DNA of 5,769 nucleotides from Gammaproteobacteria bacterium (GTDB taxonomy: Bacteria > Pseudomonadota > Gammaproteobacteria > Arenicellales > DRJH01), in assembly GCA_011052285.1 (NCBI GenBank), contig DRJH01000325.1, forward strand, positions 1 through 5,769, given 5' to 3'. Below the pieces are notes generated by a model, which worked only from the letters and a program-made list of their open reading frames with translations, ran no database searches and had not been told where the DNA came from. Below are positions 1-5,769 of this stretch, piece after piece; the stretch's first letter is position 1; each line of letters starts with the position of its first letter. The position numbers and the translations under genes are program-made.

Positions 1-112
1 ATTGGTGTGCGGCCAGGGATTGAGTCAATCGATTGTCGGTCGAGCTTGGCCACCAACGAAATTTTCCTTCGGACATGCGCTTCTGGCAAAGCCAGTTATC
101 CGGAGAAACAGA
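1..112 (-). pseudogene. IS66-family TnpB, C-terminal fragment (runs off left edge)
   Basis: Read on the minus strand from 112 down to the window edge, this stretch is open and encodes a peptide containing DNWLCQKRMSEGKFRWWP and ending ...LTQSLAAHQ. It matches the fragment at 3493-3604 codon for codon with no indels. By my count 20 of 112 bases differ; 11 of the 16 changed codons are synonymous and 2 of the other 5 are Ser/Thr swaps, so this frame has been under protein-level selection. The pattern (K-R, then E-G-x-F-x-W-P, then a Leu-rich helix) resembles the C-terminal half of the IS66 accessory protein TnpB (IS66 Orf2 family), whose exact role in transposition is not well defined. The N-terminal half is absent because the RIT end lies immediately upstream. 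Whether tnpC follows outside the window is unknown. The TnpB assignment is from memory of the family, but the coding frame is well supported. Confidence 0.7.
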
Positions 113-131
113 TTATGCCGAGTGATTGATG
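104..131 (+). repeat. RIT terminal inverted repeat, left copy
   Basis: These 28 bases are the exact reverse complement of 3474-3501. They contain the core GATTATGCCGAG at 111-122. Beyond base 104 towards the left the match continues at about 80% as tnpB coding sequence; inward of 131 it fades quickly. The jump from about 82% to 100% identity suggests that the 28 bp belong to the RIT and the outer similarity to the two IS66 fragments. Confidence 0.85.
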
Positions 132-189
132 ACTAATCAATTTTGGAGCGATTTAACGTTCTTAGCAAAATATTCAGCTCGGCATAATC
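111..189. repeat. Paired inverted core sites at the left RIT end
   Basis: The 12-mer GATTATGCCGAG (111-122) is repeated in perfect inverted form as CTCGGCATAATC at 178-189, with centres 67 bp apart. The same layout exists at the right end. Two inverted copies per end suggest recombinase or accessory-protein binding sites, as with core and arm sites of other tyrosine recombinases; the function is inferred from position only. Confidence 0.7.
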
Positions 190-219
190 CATATCTTTTC
201 GCTGCGGATCTTTGGCCAT
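133..219 (-). CDS. Possible 28-residue small protein at the end of the rit operon
   Basis: An ATG at 219-217, 4 bases after the ritC stop (226-224), opens a 28-codon frame ending in TAG at 135-133. The peptide begins MAKDPQRKDMDYAELN and is hydrophilic and charged, with a possible amphipathic helix (AELNILLRTLN). A weak ribosome site (AGGGG) lies inside the end of ritC, 11 bases before the ATG. The inner core repeat at 178-189 encodes part of this frame (DYAE), so the same bases could serve as a DNA site. I recognise no family. It may be a chance open frame, or the remnant of a longer gene cut by the element's end. Its position directly behind ritC is the main reason to list it. Confidence 0.25.
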   Translation of the reverse strand: MAKDPQRKDMDYAELNILLRTLNRSKID

Positions 220-223
220 TTGC

Positions 224-1222
224 CTATAGACCCCTAAGGAATTCGAGCAGTCGATCATCAGCACGGAAAAATTTCCTGCGACCTTTCAATTGTGGAACTT
301 TCGCAAGGATCTTTTCTTTGAATTTCAGGCTGGCATCCATATATATCTGTGTTGTTTCCACGGACTCATGACCAAGCCACAAAGCGATTACAGCTCGGTC
401 GACGCCTGCTTCAAGGAGCCGAACGGCAGTTGTGTGACGTAAAACATGTGGCGATACACGCTTCTTTCTGAGCGATGGGCATTCTTTCTGAGCAAGGGTG
501 ATGTGCTTTCGGATTATGTACTCGAGACCGTCGCGGCTTAAAAATCCGCCCCGAGCATTTGGGAAGAGAGCATCTTCAGGTTGCCCTTGACGTTCACGAA
601 GCCAGGATCTCAGAGCAGAAGCAAGCGATTTGCCCAAAGGAACGCACCGTTCCTTCCGGCCTTTGCCCTGACAACTGACATGAGCGCCGGTTCCAAGAAT
701 AATATCCTTGCATTTGAGCCCTACTAGCTCGGAAGCACGGAGGCCGGTTTCGACAGCAAACATCAGTAGAGCATGATCTCTACAACCTGAACAAGTTCCG
801 CAATCAGGCATTCGAAGCAGAGCATCCACCTCCTTAGCGGTTAGATAAGATACATTGACCCGTTTCCAGCGTTTAACCGGGATCTCAAGTATCTGACCTG
901 CCTGGTTAGCAAGCTTTGGTTCTTGAAAAGAAACATAACGGAAGAAGGACCGGATCACGGCAAGCCGATGATTTCGAGTTCGAATACTGTTGCCTCGTTC
1001 GTTTTCGAGGTGATCAAGAAATTCAAAAATGAGGGAGGCGTTGAGTTGTTCAATCTCTACAGCCGATGGTTCCCTTCTCAGACGTTTCTTGAGGAATGTA
1101 AGGAAAAGATGAAATGTATCACGATATGCAGCGATTGTTTGTTCACTTGCATTTTTTTGTTGCATAAGACGCTCTGTAAAGAACGATTCAAGCAGCGCCG
1201 GAAATGTCCAATTAGTTCTCAT
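224..1222 (-). CDS. ritC: Tyrosine recombinase RitC (third gene of the RIT trio)
   Basis: A 332-residue tyrosine recombinase that should act with RitA and RitB on the element's ends, by strand cleavage through a covalent phosphotyrosine. Residues about 5-100 form the SAM-like core-binding domain (VIRSFFRYVSFQEP near its end); the catalytic domain follows. Active-site candidates are R162 (TGLRASELVGL), K187 in the beta hairpin (GKGRKERCVPL), H259 and R262 (SPHVLRH), H285 (LGHESVETTQIY) and the nucleophile Y294. A Cys-rich turn, CGTCSGC, precedes the first Arg motif; three cysteines alone do not make a zinc site. The ATG at 1222-1220 is chosen because AAGGAG (1235-1230) lies 7 bases before it. 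A TTG one codon upstream (1225) is the alternative. The start overlaps the ritB stop by one base (TGATG), which implies coupled translation. I called it ritC from gene order and the XerC/D-like sequence. Confidence 0.88.
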   Translation of the reverse strand: MRTNWTFPALLESFFTERLMQQKNASEQTIAAYRDTFHLFLTFLKKRLRREPSAVEIEQLNASLIFEFLDHLENERGNSIRTRNHRLAVIRSFFRYVSFQEPKLANQAGQILEIPVKRWKRVNVSYLTAKEVDALLRMPDCGTCSGCRDHALLMFAVETGLRASELVGLKCKDIILGTGAHVSCQGKGRKERCVPLGKSLASALRSWLRERQGQPEDALFPNARGGFLSRDGLEYIIRKHITLAQKECPSLRKKRVSPHVLRHTTAVRLLEAGVDRAVIALWLGHESVETTQIYMDASLKFKEKILAKVPQLKGRRKFFRADDRLLEFLRGL

Positions 1223-2157
1223 CAAATTACTCCTTGTTTTTGTTCTATTCTTTGGCGAGCCAGGCTGAGTAATTCAGGTACCGCCGTCATGTACCAATAC
1301 GTCGTGGATGGATCTACGTGACCCACGTACACGGAAAGCGTGTAAACCTGTCGGTCGAGATCGCTGATTTTTCTTTTGTAAAGATTCACGAGTGATCGCA
1401 CGATAAAACTGTGCCGCATGTCGTGAATACGCGGACCTGAGGAGGCGTCTGCTGTCCTCAGACCGATCTGACGGGACAACTGCAGGAAGGTCATGTTGAC
1501 GACTTCACGAGTTGGCCGAGTAGCGACCGATGTGAGGAAGAAAGCAGAAGTTCTCGCAGAAGGAAAGATTTGATCTCTTCGGCTTGCGTACGATTGGAGG
1601 GCAGTCTGTGTCGTTGCATGGATGGGAACAAAACGAGATTTGCCGAACTTCGTGTTTCTAATTTTTAATAATCCAGCGGACAGATCTACATCCGATCGAT
1701 CTAAATTCAGTACTTCAGAGATTCGCATTCCAGTAGCCCAAAGTAGTCCGAAAATGGTTGAATAGGTCCATGGTCTCATCCCATCGGTGGGGCGTAGTTT
1801 TCGGGCGTCGTGTAAAAGGCTGTGGACCTCATCATCAGCATAGATGTATGGGAGGCATTTCCTTTTTGGCTGGTTAGAAAACAAACCGAGTGGAGGAATT
1901 TCTGTCCTTGAATCGATCGCAGTCATGTGTTTTGCGAAGCCGCGAATCATACTGAGCCGCCGGGCCCATGTTTTCGGGTGGTCTGAAGATGACTGTTTTG
2001 CCCAGTCAAGAGCTAGTTTTAAAGTTATATAGTGGGCCTGTTTCTCGCCGAGAAACGCCACAAAATTTCCGAGTGGAATTTCGTATCGACGCAACTCGTA
2101 ACCCAATGCCCTTCGAATGGCTAAATACTCTTCTAAATCCTTTTTCAAACCGTTCAT
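1222..2157 (-). CDS. ritB: Tyrosine recombinase RitB (middle gene of the RIT trio)
   Basis: A 311-residue tyrosine recombinase. Residues 1 to about 95 are the N-terminal DNA-binding domain; the catalytic domain begins near residue 105 (YIYADDEVHSLL). Active-site candidates are R145 (ATGMRISEVLNLDRSDV), K170 (TKFGKSRFVPIH), H245 and R248 (RIHDMRHSF), H280 (YVGHVDPSTTYWY) and Y289 as nucleophile; Y287 is nearby but two residues too close to the His for the usual spacing. An insertion around LYKRKISDLDRQVYTLS lengthens the segment between HxxR and the last His, compared with XerC/D. The ATG at 2157-2155 is preferred: AGGAGG (2169-2164) lies 6 bases upstream and its ATGA overlaps the ritA stop. 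An in-frame ATG at 2175 would add 6 residues but would place that ribosome site inside the gene. It is cotranscribed with, and probably translationally coupled to, ritA. Confidence 0.88.
   Translation of the reverse strand: MNGLKKDLEEYLAIRRALGYELRRYEIPLGNFVAFLGEKQAHYITLKLALDWAKQSSSDHPKTWARRLSMIRGFAKHMTAIDSRTEIPPLGLFSNQPKRKCLPYIYADDEVHSLLHDARKLRPTDGMRPWTYSTIFGLLWATGMRISEVLNLDRSDVDLSAGLLKIRNTKFGKSRFVPIHATTQTALQSYASRRDQIFPSARTSAFFLTSVATRPTREVVNMTFLQLSRQIGLRTADASSGPRIHDMRHSFIVRSLVNLYKRKISDLDRQVYTLSVYVGHVDPSTTYWYMTAVPELLSLARQRIEQKQGVI
1230..1235 (-). promoter_or_regulatory. Ribosome binding site of ritC
   Basis: AAGGAG lies 7 bases before the ATG at 1222 and inside the last codons of ritB. It decides for the ATG over the TTG at 1225, which would have a spacing of only 4. 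Confidence 0.7.
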
Positions 2158-3386
2158 GATCCCCCTCCTGGCCAAGGCTGAATCATCAGCTTCAACTGGT
2201 TAAAATCGACCTTGGCGTATATTGCCGTTGTCTCTGCTTTGCGGTGGCGAAGAATTTGGCCGATTTCTTGGATGGATGCTCCGTATCGAAGCATCTCTGT
2301 AGCACATGAATGCCTGAAAACGTGTGCCCCCAAATGAGGCAACTGAATACCAGCGTGTATGATCGCTTTGCGAGCAACAGAGCTAATCGTCGTAGAATTT
2401 GCGAATCCGGAGATCGGTGCAACTAAACGGACAAATACACAGCGGCTCGAGCAGCAAGGCCTCCCATCCCGGAGATATCGAACCAGGGCCTGCCCCACGT
2501 CGTAAGGCAGCGGCAAGCGATACGTCTCTCCGTCTTTCGATCGGATGGAAATACAGCCGACCTCCCAATCGATGTCTTCGAGCGTTAGTCTTAGGACCTC
2601 AATTGCTCGCAAACCAAGACGACTTAGCAAGAGCAGAATTGCCCGATCCCTTAGGCCTTGCGGTGAATGCCGATCACAGGTATTCAATATTTTCCTGATT
2701 TGTTCCGCTGAGAGAGTCATCGGAAGCGAAGTCAGACGCCAAGTCGGTACACTTGGGACACTTCCAGCGAGGTCAACCGATATATGCCCCCGTGATCGCA
2801 GAAACCGGAAAAAGACACGGAGAGAACAAACATGTAACTTTGCTGATCCTCGACTGACTCTTTGACTTTCGTGTAATACGTATTTTTGAATATTTTTCGC
2901 CGACAATTTCGAAAGATCCATCGCTTTGCCAGGATAGCAATAGCAAAGAAATTGGCGTGCAAATCGAATGTGGTGTCGGATGGTCTCCTGGCAAATTCCG
3001 CGATCCTGCTTTAGGTGCTGCTCATATTTGTCAATCAGAGCATCGCAAGGTTTTTTGGGAACTTTCCCTTCGAGAGAAGCAATGATTCCAATCTTTTGTA
3101 GATGCAGCAGAAAGAGGTGGATTGGCCGGGAAAGACGGGAACGTACGCTTTTTCTTCGTGTGTGAAGATAACGCTGGATCTCCTCTCCATTGATTTGGCG
3201 GACACCGATACCTTGTTGATCCAACCACTTACTAAAATGTCCGACCTCGTGAACATAGAATTGGCCTGTTGAGTACCGATAGCCCTCCTTGCTGAGCGAT
3301 TCCGCGAACGAGTCCAAATATTCGTCTAGTGGTCCGATTCGGTAGCGGTCTCGCGCCCATGGCCGTACAAAGAATGGATTTTGCAT
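2154..3386 (-). CDS. ritA: Tyrosine recombinase RitA (first gene of the RIT trio)
   Basis: A 410-residue tyrosine recombinase, the longest of the three because it carries an extra N-terminal region. Residues about 15-100 and 115-205 look like two successive helical DNA-binding segments (DEYLDSFAESLSKEGYRYST, then DALIDKYEQHLKQDRG onward to RVFFRFLRSRGH). The catalytic domain starts near residue 223. Active-site candidates are R260 (SRLGLRAIEVLRL), K284 (IRSKDGETYRLPLP), H355 and R358 (HVFRHSC), H381 (ILRHRKAETTAIY) and Y390. The last His follows Arg instead of the usual Gly. The ATG at 3386-3384 has GGGAGG at 3397-3392, 5 bases upstream. Its 3' end overlaps the ritB ATG (ATGA). As first gene it sits directly inside the right terminal region, so the operon is read from that end towards the other. 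Confidence 0.9.
   Translation of the reverse strand: MQNPFFVRPWARDRYRIGPLDEYLDSFAESLSKEGYRYSTGQFYVHEVGHFSKWLDQQGIGVRQINGEEIQRYLHTRRKSVRSRLSRPIHLFLLHLQKIGIIASLEGKVPKKPCDALIDKYEQHLKQDRGICQETIRHHIRFARQFLCYCYPGKAMDLSKLSAKNIQKYVLHESQRVSRGSAKLHVCSLRVFFRFLRSRGHISVDLAGSVPSVPTWRLTSLPMTLSAEQIRKILNTCDRHSPQGLRDRAILLLLSRLGLRAIEVLRLTLEDIDWEVGCISIRSKDGETYRLPLPYDVGQALVRYLRDGRPCCSSRCVFVRLVAPISGFANSTTISSVARKAIIHAGIQLPHLGAHVFRHSCATEMLRYGASIQEIGQILRHRKAETTAIYAKVDFNQLKLMIQPWPGGGS
2164..2169 (-). promoter_or_regulatory. Ribosome binding site of ritB
   Basis: AGGAGG followed by GGGATC and ATG at 2157. The site lies inside the Gly-rich last codons of ritA (PGGGS), so the ritA C-terminus is partly set by it. It decides for the start at 2157 over 2175. 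Confidence 0.8.
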
Positions 3387-3391
3387 TCTTT

Positions 3392-3397
3392 CCTCCC
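3392..3397 (-). promoter_or_regulatory. Ribosome binding site of ritA
   Basis: GGGAGG with a 5-base spacer before the ATG at 3386; a strong match to the anti-Shine-Dalgarno sequence. Confidence 0.75.
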
Positions 3398-3415
3398 TTC
3401 ATTGTGAAAAGAGGA

Positions 3416-3442
3416 ATATTATGCCGTTTCTTTGCTTGCCAA
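3416..3442 (-). promoter_or_regulatory. Candidate promoter of the ritABC operon
   Basis: On the minus strand TTGGCA (3442-3437) is followed after 15 bases by TAATAT (3421-3416); a weaker hexamer TTTTGG (3444-3439) gives 17-base spacing. About 30 bases separate the -10 from the ritA start. The -10 overlaps the inner core site (3417-3428), so binding of a recombinase there could repress the operon. This rests on sequence resemblance only. Confidence 0.4.
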
Positions 3443-3494
3443 AAGTCCCTATTTACGGTTCATTTAGATATGACATCAATCACTCGGCATAATC
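3417..3494. repeat. Paired inverted core sites at the right RIT end
   Basis: CTCGGCATAATC at 3483-3494 is the outer core; an inverted copy, TATTATGCCGTT (3417-3428, 9 consecutive core bases ATTATGCCG matching), lies inward with centres 66 bp apart. The left end has the same pair at 67 bp. The sequence between the pairs is AT-rich at both ends but only weakly alike, so the spacing appears conserved more than the bases. Confidence 0.65.
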
Positions 3495-3501
3495 TGTTTC
3501 T
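3474..3501 (-). repeat. RIT terminal inverted repeat, right copy
   Basis: Exact reverse complement of 104-131 over 28 bases, with the core CTCGGCATAATC at 3483-3494. It runs directly into the tnpB fragment starting about 3493. Confidence 0.85.
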
Positions 3502-3702
3502 ACGGATAATTGGTTGTGTCAAAAGCGGATGTCTGAGGGAAAGTTTCGATGGTGGCCTACTTCGTCCGACAATGAACTGACTCGGTCCCTGGCCGCACAC
3601 CAATTGCAAGTTCTCTTTTCGGCTGGAAATCCCAGCAAGACATCCGCAGCGCCAGATTGGCGTCCCGTTGGTCCACAGGCCCAAAAGAAAAACTCCTCTT
3701 GA
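3493..3702 (+). pseudogene. IS66-family TnpB, C-terminal fragment next to tnpC
   Basis: An open frame of 69 codons plus TGA (3700-3702) begins right after a TAA in the RIT terminal repeat. It contains DNWLCQKRMSEGKFRWWP, LTRSLAAHQLQVLFSAG and DWRPVG, which fits the C-terminal half of IS66 TnpB; full-length TnpB is usually around 115-120 residues, so roughly the N-terminal half is missing. The gene lies 78 bases upstream of tnpC in the same direction, as tnpB does in IS66 elements. The matching fragment at 1-112 shows mostly synonymous differences, which confirms the frame. A TTG at 3514 or ATG at 3529 could start a shorter peptide, but it would lack the conserved N-terminus. I infer that the gene was cut by the RIT end. 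No tnpA is present. Confidence 0.7.
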
Positions 3703-3780
3703 ATTGGATGCGCGATTGGGGTTACACCTTAGCGCACATGGCCACGCTACTTGTGCCATGATGGTTCGATGGATTCGATC

Positions 3781-5526
3781 ATGAAACAGAAGAAGAATCA
3801 AAACTTTCAGGTAGACGCAGCGGAACTGGAAGAGATTCTGCAGCGGGCCGAATCGCGAAATTTGAGCGAGCAGGACTACAAGACCGTTGTGGCGATCATC
3901 AAAGCTTATGTCCAGGTATATGCGCTATTGCAAAAAAGCAAGGTTTCGATAAGTCGCCTGAAGAAAATGATCTTCGGCTCAAAGACCGAGAAGACTTCGT
4001 CGGTGGTTGGTAACAAGGCCGATGGCTCATCTCCTTCGCAAGACGAATCGTCCTTGGACACTCCAGATTCGAATGACGACACGGCTTCGAATGACGACAC
4101 GGACTCGGACGACAAGCCGGATCCAGATGGTAGCCCACCCGACTCGGACGACAAGCCTTGCAAGCCATTGGCCAAGGGCCACGGCCGTAACGGGGCCGCT
4201 GCCTATTCTGGTGCCGAGAAGACTGATGTGCCTCACGAATCGCTCAAGGTGGGCGATACATGTCCTCACTGCCAAGACGGCAGCAGACTCTACAAAGTGA
4301 CCGAATCGGGCGTTTTTGTTCAGATTATTGGCCAGGCTCCCCTTGGAGGTATCGTTCACTCGCTGCAAAAATTTCGCTGCGATCTGTGCGGTACGGTCTT
4401 CACGGCCAAAAGGCCAGAAGGGGTAGGCCCCGAGAAATACGACGCAACTGCCGCGGCCATGATTAGCGTATTGAAATATGGAACGGGAATGCCTTTCAAT
4501 CGGCTGGACAACATGCAAGAAAACCTGGGCATTCCCGTTCCGTCCTCGACCCAGTGGGATATCGTCGAGGGCATGCACGATAAAATCGTCCCAGTATTCC
4601 AGACCTTGGTGTGGACTGCGAGCCAAGGTGATGTACTCTACAATGATGACACGACCGTCAAAATTTTAGAACTGATGGGCAAGCGGTCTGAACAAGCCCT
4701 TCTGGCCGGAGAGAGTTTGGATATCGAGGGTGTCGGAGAAGACCGCACTGGCTTGTATACAACAGGTGTTGTGTCGACGGTGGACGAAGGTCATCAAATT
4801 GGACTTTTTTTCAGTAGCCGCAAGCTTGCGGGAGAAAATCTGAAGGACGTGTTGTCTCAACGTGCCGAAGAGCTCGGACCACCGATCCAGATGTGCGATG
4901 GCCTGTTGTCCCATAATCTTCCGGGCGAGCTGAAAACCATACTTGCCAATTGCATGTGTCATAGCCGTCGGAAATTTGTCGAAGTCTATGACATTTTTCA
5001 GGAAGAATGCCGGTACGTGCTTGAGGTGTTGAAAGTCATTTACAAGAATGATACGATCGCGCGCAAGCAAGAACTATCGCCAGAGGAACGATTGCGTTTC
5101 CACCAGGCCGAAAGCGGCCCAGTCATGGAAGAACTCCATGACTGGTTGAACCGACAATTCGACCAGCGGTTAGTGGAGCCTAACTCGGGTCTGGGCGAAT
5201 CCATCAACTACATGCTCAAGCATTGGAAAGGGCTGACGCTGTTCCTGCGCCAGGCTGGCGCACCGCTGGACAATAACATCTGCGAGAGACTGCTGAAAAA
5301 AGCAATTCTCCATCGCAGAAATTCCCTCTTTTACCGATCGCGAAAAGGAGCCCAGGTTGGCGATGCGCTGATGAGCTTGATCTATACGTGCCAGCTCAAC
5401 CGGATCAATCCGTTCGATTTCTTGACGGAACTTTATCGAAACGCGAAAGATGTTGCCAAGCATCCCGAGCGCTGGTTGCCTTGGAACTATCACGAAACGC
5501 TCCTCGCAGGACTGGATACCGCATAG
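3781..5526 (+). CDS. tnpC: IS66-family transposase TnpC
   Basis: A DDE transposase of 581 residues, slightly longer than many IS66 TnpC proteins. Residues 1-71 hold a helical, Leu-rich N-terminus ending in the family signature FGSKTEK (65-71). An acidic, repetitive Asp/Ser/Pro linker follows (about 82-127). The zinc-finger-like region has CPHC (C161, C164) and CDLC (C200, C203). The catalytic core has D289 (YNDDTTV), D373 (MCDG) and E502 (DNNICERLLKK), with the RNSLFYRSRKGAQVGD segment just after the Glu, as is typical for the family. No stop or frameshift is seen, so it looks functional. The ATG at 3781 is chosen by protein content; ATG 3769 and TTG 3751 are in frame, and none has a clear ribosome site. 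With tnpB truncated and no tnpA, the element is probably not autonomous if its group needs those proteins. Confidence 0.93.
   Translation: MKQKKNQNFQVDAAELEEILQRAESRNLSEQDYKTVVAIIKAYVQVYALLQKSKVSISRLKKMIFGSKTEKTSSVVGNKADGSSPSQDESSLDTPDSNDDTASNDDTDSDDKPDPDGSPPDSDDKPCKPLAKGHGRNGAAAYSGAEKTDVPHESLKVGDTCPHCQDGSRLYKVTESGVFVQIIGQAPLGGIVHSLQKFRCDLCGTVFTAKRPEGVGPEKYDATAAAMISVLKYGTGMPFNRLDNMQENLGIPVPSSTQWDIVEGMHDKIVPVFQTLVWTASQGDVLYNDDTTVKILELMGKRSEQALLAGESLDIEGVGEDRTGLYTTGVVSTVDEGHQIGLFFSSRKLAGENLKDVLSQRAEELGPPIQMCDGLLSHNLPGELKTILANCMCHSRRKFVEVYDIFQEECRYVLEVLKVIYKNDTIARKQELSPEERLRFHQAESGPVMEELHDWLNRQFDQRLVEPNSGLGESINYMLKHWKGLTLFLRQAGAPLDNNICERLLKKAILHRRNSLFYRSRKGAQVGDALMSLIYTCQLNRINPFDFLTELYRNAKDVAKHPERWLPWNYHETLLAGLDTA
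4068..4103 (+). repeat. 18-bp tandem duplication in tnpC
   Basis: TTCGAATGACGACACGG(C/A) occurs twice head to tail (4068-4085, 4086-4103), in frame, encoding two SNDDTA/D-type units of the acidic linker. It adds length without shifting the frame. Confidence 0.85.
4102..4157 (+). repeat. 17-bp direct repeat in tnpC
   Basis: GACTCGGACGACAAGCC occurs at 4102-4118 and 4141-4157, encoding DSDDKP twice, with a Pro/Gly-rich spacer. Together with the 18-bp repeat it shows that the linker grew by short in-frame duplications. Confidence 0.85.
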
Positions 5527-5769
5527 CATTTTTCGCCACGTGATTCTGGGCGAGATTCGTCAGTTAAAGGCAAACACCCCGCAGCGTCCGTGGACTTTAG
5601 CCAGGACGATAATCGATGTTCCGCTAGCATGCAAAGAGCTTGATAGCACTTGTTGGCATCTGGCTAAAAGCTAGCACATTGAATCACGGCCGGCCGGACT
5701 GCCAGCTGCTATTTTGAGTCAAGATGTCTTGGGGTGAATCATGATTCCAGGGCATTGGATCGGGAACCG
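5527..5769. other. Non-coding tail after tnpC; probable right part of the IS66 element
   Basis: No convincing gene is visible. Small structures are a 9-bp inverted repeat TTTAGCCAG (5596-5604) / CTGGCTAAA (5660-5668) with a 55-base loop, two GCTAGC copies (5623-5628, 5670-5675) and a 12-bp palindrome GAATCATGATTC (5736-5747). None has the look of an intrinsic terminator with a T-tract. The right terminal repeat of the IS66 element should lie here or beyond, but it cannot be fixed because the left end of the element, needed for comparison, is missing. Confidence 0.45.

Larger units (their letters stand above)
104..3501 (-). mobile_element. Recombinase-in-trio (RIT) element
   Basis: Three adjacent, overlapping tyrosine recombinase genes on one strand, bounded by inverted repeats, are the defining arrangement of RIT elements. 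The limits given are the outer edges of the perfect 28-bp inverted repeat; the real termini could lie a few bases either way. Inside, the element holds ritA-ritB-ritC, a short non-coding leader at the right end and a short tail at the left end with one possible 28-codon reading frame. It carries no recognisable cargo. All three recombinases look intact, so the element may still be active. Both flanks are tnpB fragments of IS66-type elements pointing outward, so it sits between two inverted pieces of related insertion sequences. No target-site duplication can be identified. Confidence 0.85.

Noticed and set aside
923..1321. 132-codon open frame on the plus strand across the ritB/ritC junction.
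   Set aside because: It lies antisense to two well-supported recombinase genes, resembles no family I know and has no ribosome site of note.
3576..3784. Frames 3576-3758 and its neighbour show a helix-turn-helix-like text (NWMRDWGYTLAHMATLL, then MVRWIRS) just before tnpC, as if a small gene had a frameshift.
   Set aside because: The two parts are in different frames and the first overlaps the tnpB fragment, whose frame is confirmed by synonymous changes; most likely a chance reading.
4027..4626. 199-codon open frame on the minus strand inside tnpC.
   Set aside because: Antisense shadow of the tnpC coding frame; its Arg/Val-rich repeats are the complement of the Asp-rich linker.
5596..5668. 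9-bp inverted repeat after tnpC as a transcription terminator.
   Set aside because: The loop of 55 bases is too long and no run of T follows; kept only as a note on the tail.
5736..5747. Palindrome GAATCATGATTC as the right terminal repeat or target site of the IS66 element.
   Set aside because: No matching sequence at the other side of tnpC to pair with it, and the left end of the element is missing.
1..5769. CRISPR array, tRNA, rRNA or attachment site in a tRNA gene.
   Set aside because: No regularly spaced repeats and no tRNA-like cloverleaf or rRNA sequence were seen on either strand.

Overview
The window is accessory DNA made of two kinds of mobile element. In the middle, on the minus strand, lies a complete recombinase-in-trio (RIT) element. 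It has three tandem, translationally coupled tyrosine recombinase genes, transcribed ritA (3386-2154), ritB (2157-1222), ritC (1222-224). Each keeps the R, K, HxxR, H and Y residues of an active site, and each has a strong Shine-Dalgarno sequence. To the right, on the plus strand, is an IS66-family insertion sequence with an intact-looking tnpC transposase (3781-5526). Just upstream of it is only the C-terminal part of its tnpB partner gene.

The RIT is bounded by a perfect 28-bp inverted repeat (104-131 and 3474-3501). Each end also has a second, internal copy of the repeat's core (core about GATTATGCCGAG), in opposite orientation and 66-67 bp inward. The two ends therefore share the same paired-site layout, which suggests recombinase binding sites. 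A possible promoter for the rit operon overlaps the inner site of the right end.

The most unusual feature is outside the RIT. The inverted similarity does not stop at the 28-bp repeat but continues to the left window edge. The flanking sequence at 1-112 (minus strand) and at 3493-3604 (plus strand) encodes the same C-terminal part of an IS66 TnpB, about 82% identical in DNA, with most differences synonymous. A simple insertion of the RIT into tnpB would leave the N-terminal half on one side and the C-terminal half on the other. Here two diverged C-terminal halves point away from the RIT, cut at the same codon. That implies repeated use of the same tnpB site, followed by recombination or another rearrangement.

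The host cannot be named from this window. It is bacterial, of moderate GC, and the rit genes use canonical Shine-Dalgarno sequences. No housekeeping gene, RNA gene or CRISPR array is visible. The last 243 bases, after tnpC, hold no recognisable gene; they probably contain the right part of the IS66 element, but its end cannot be fixed.
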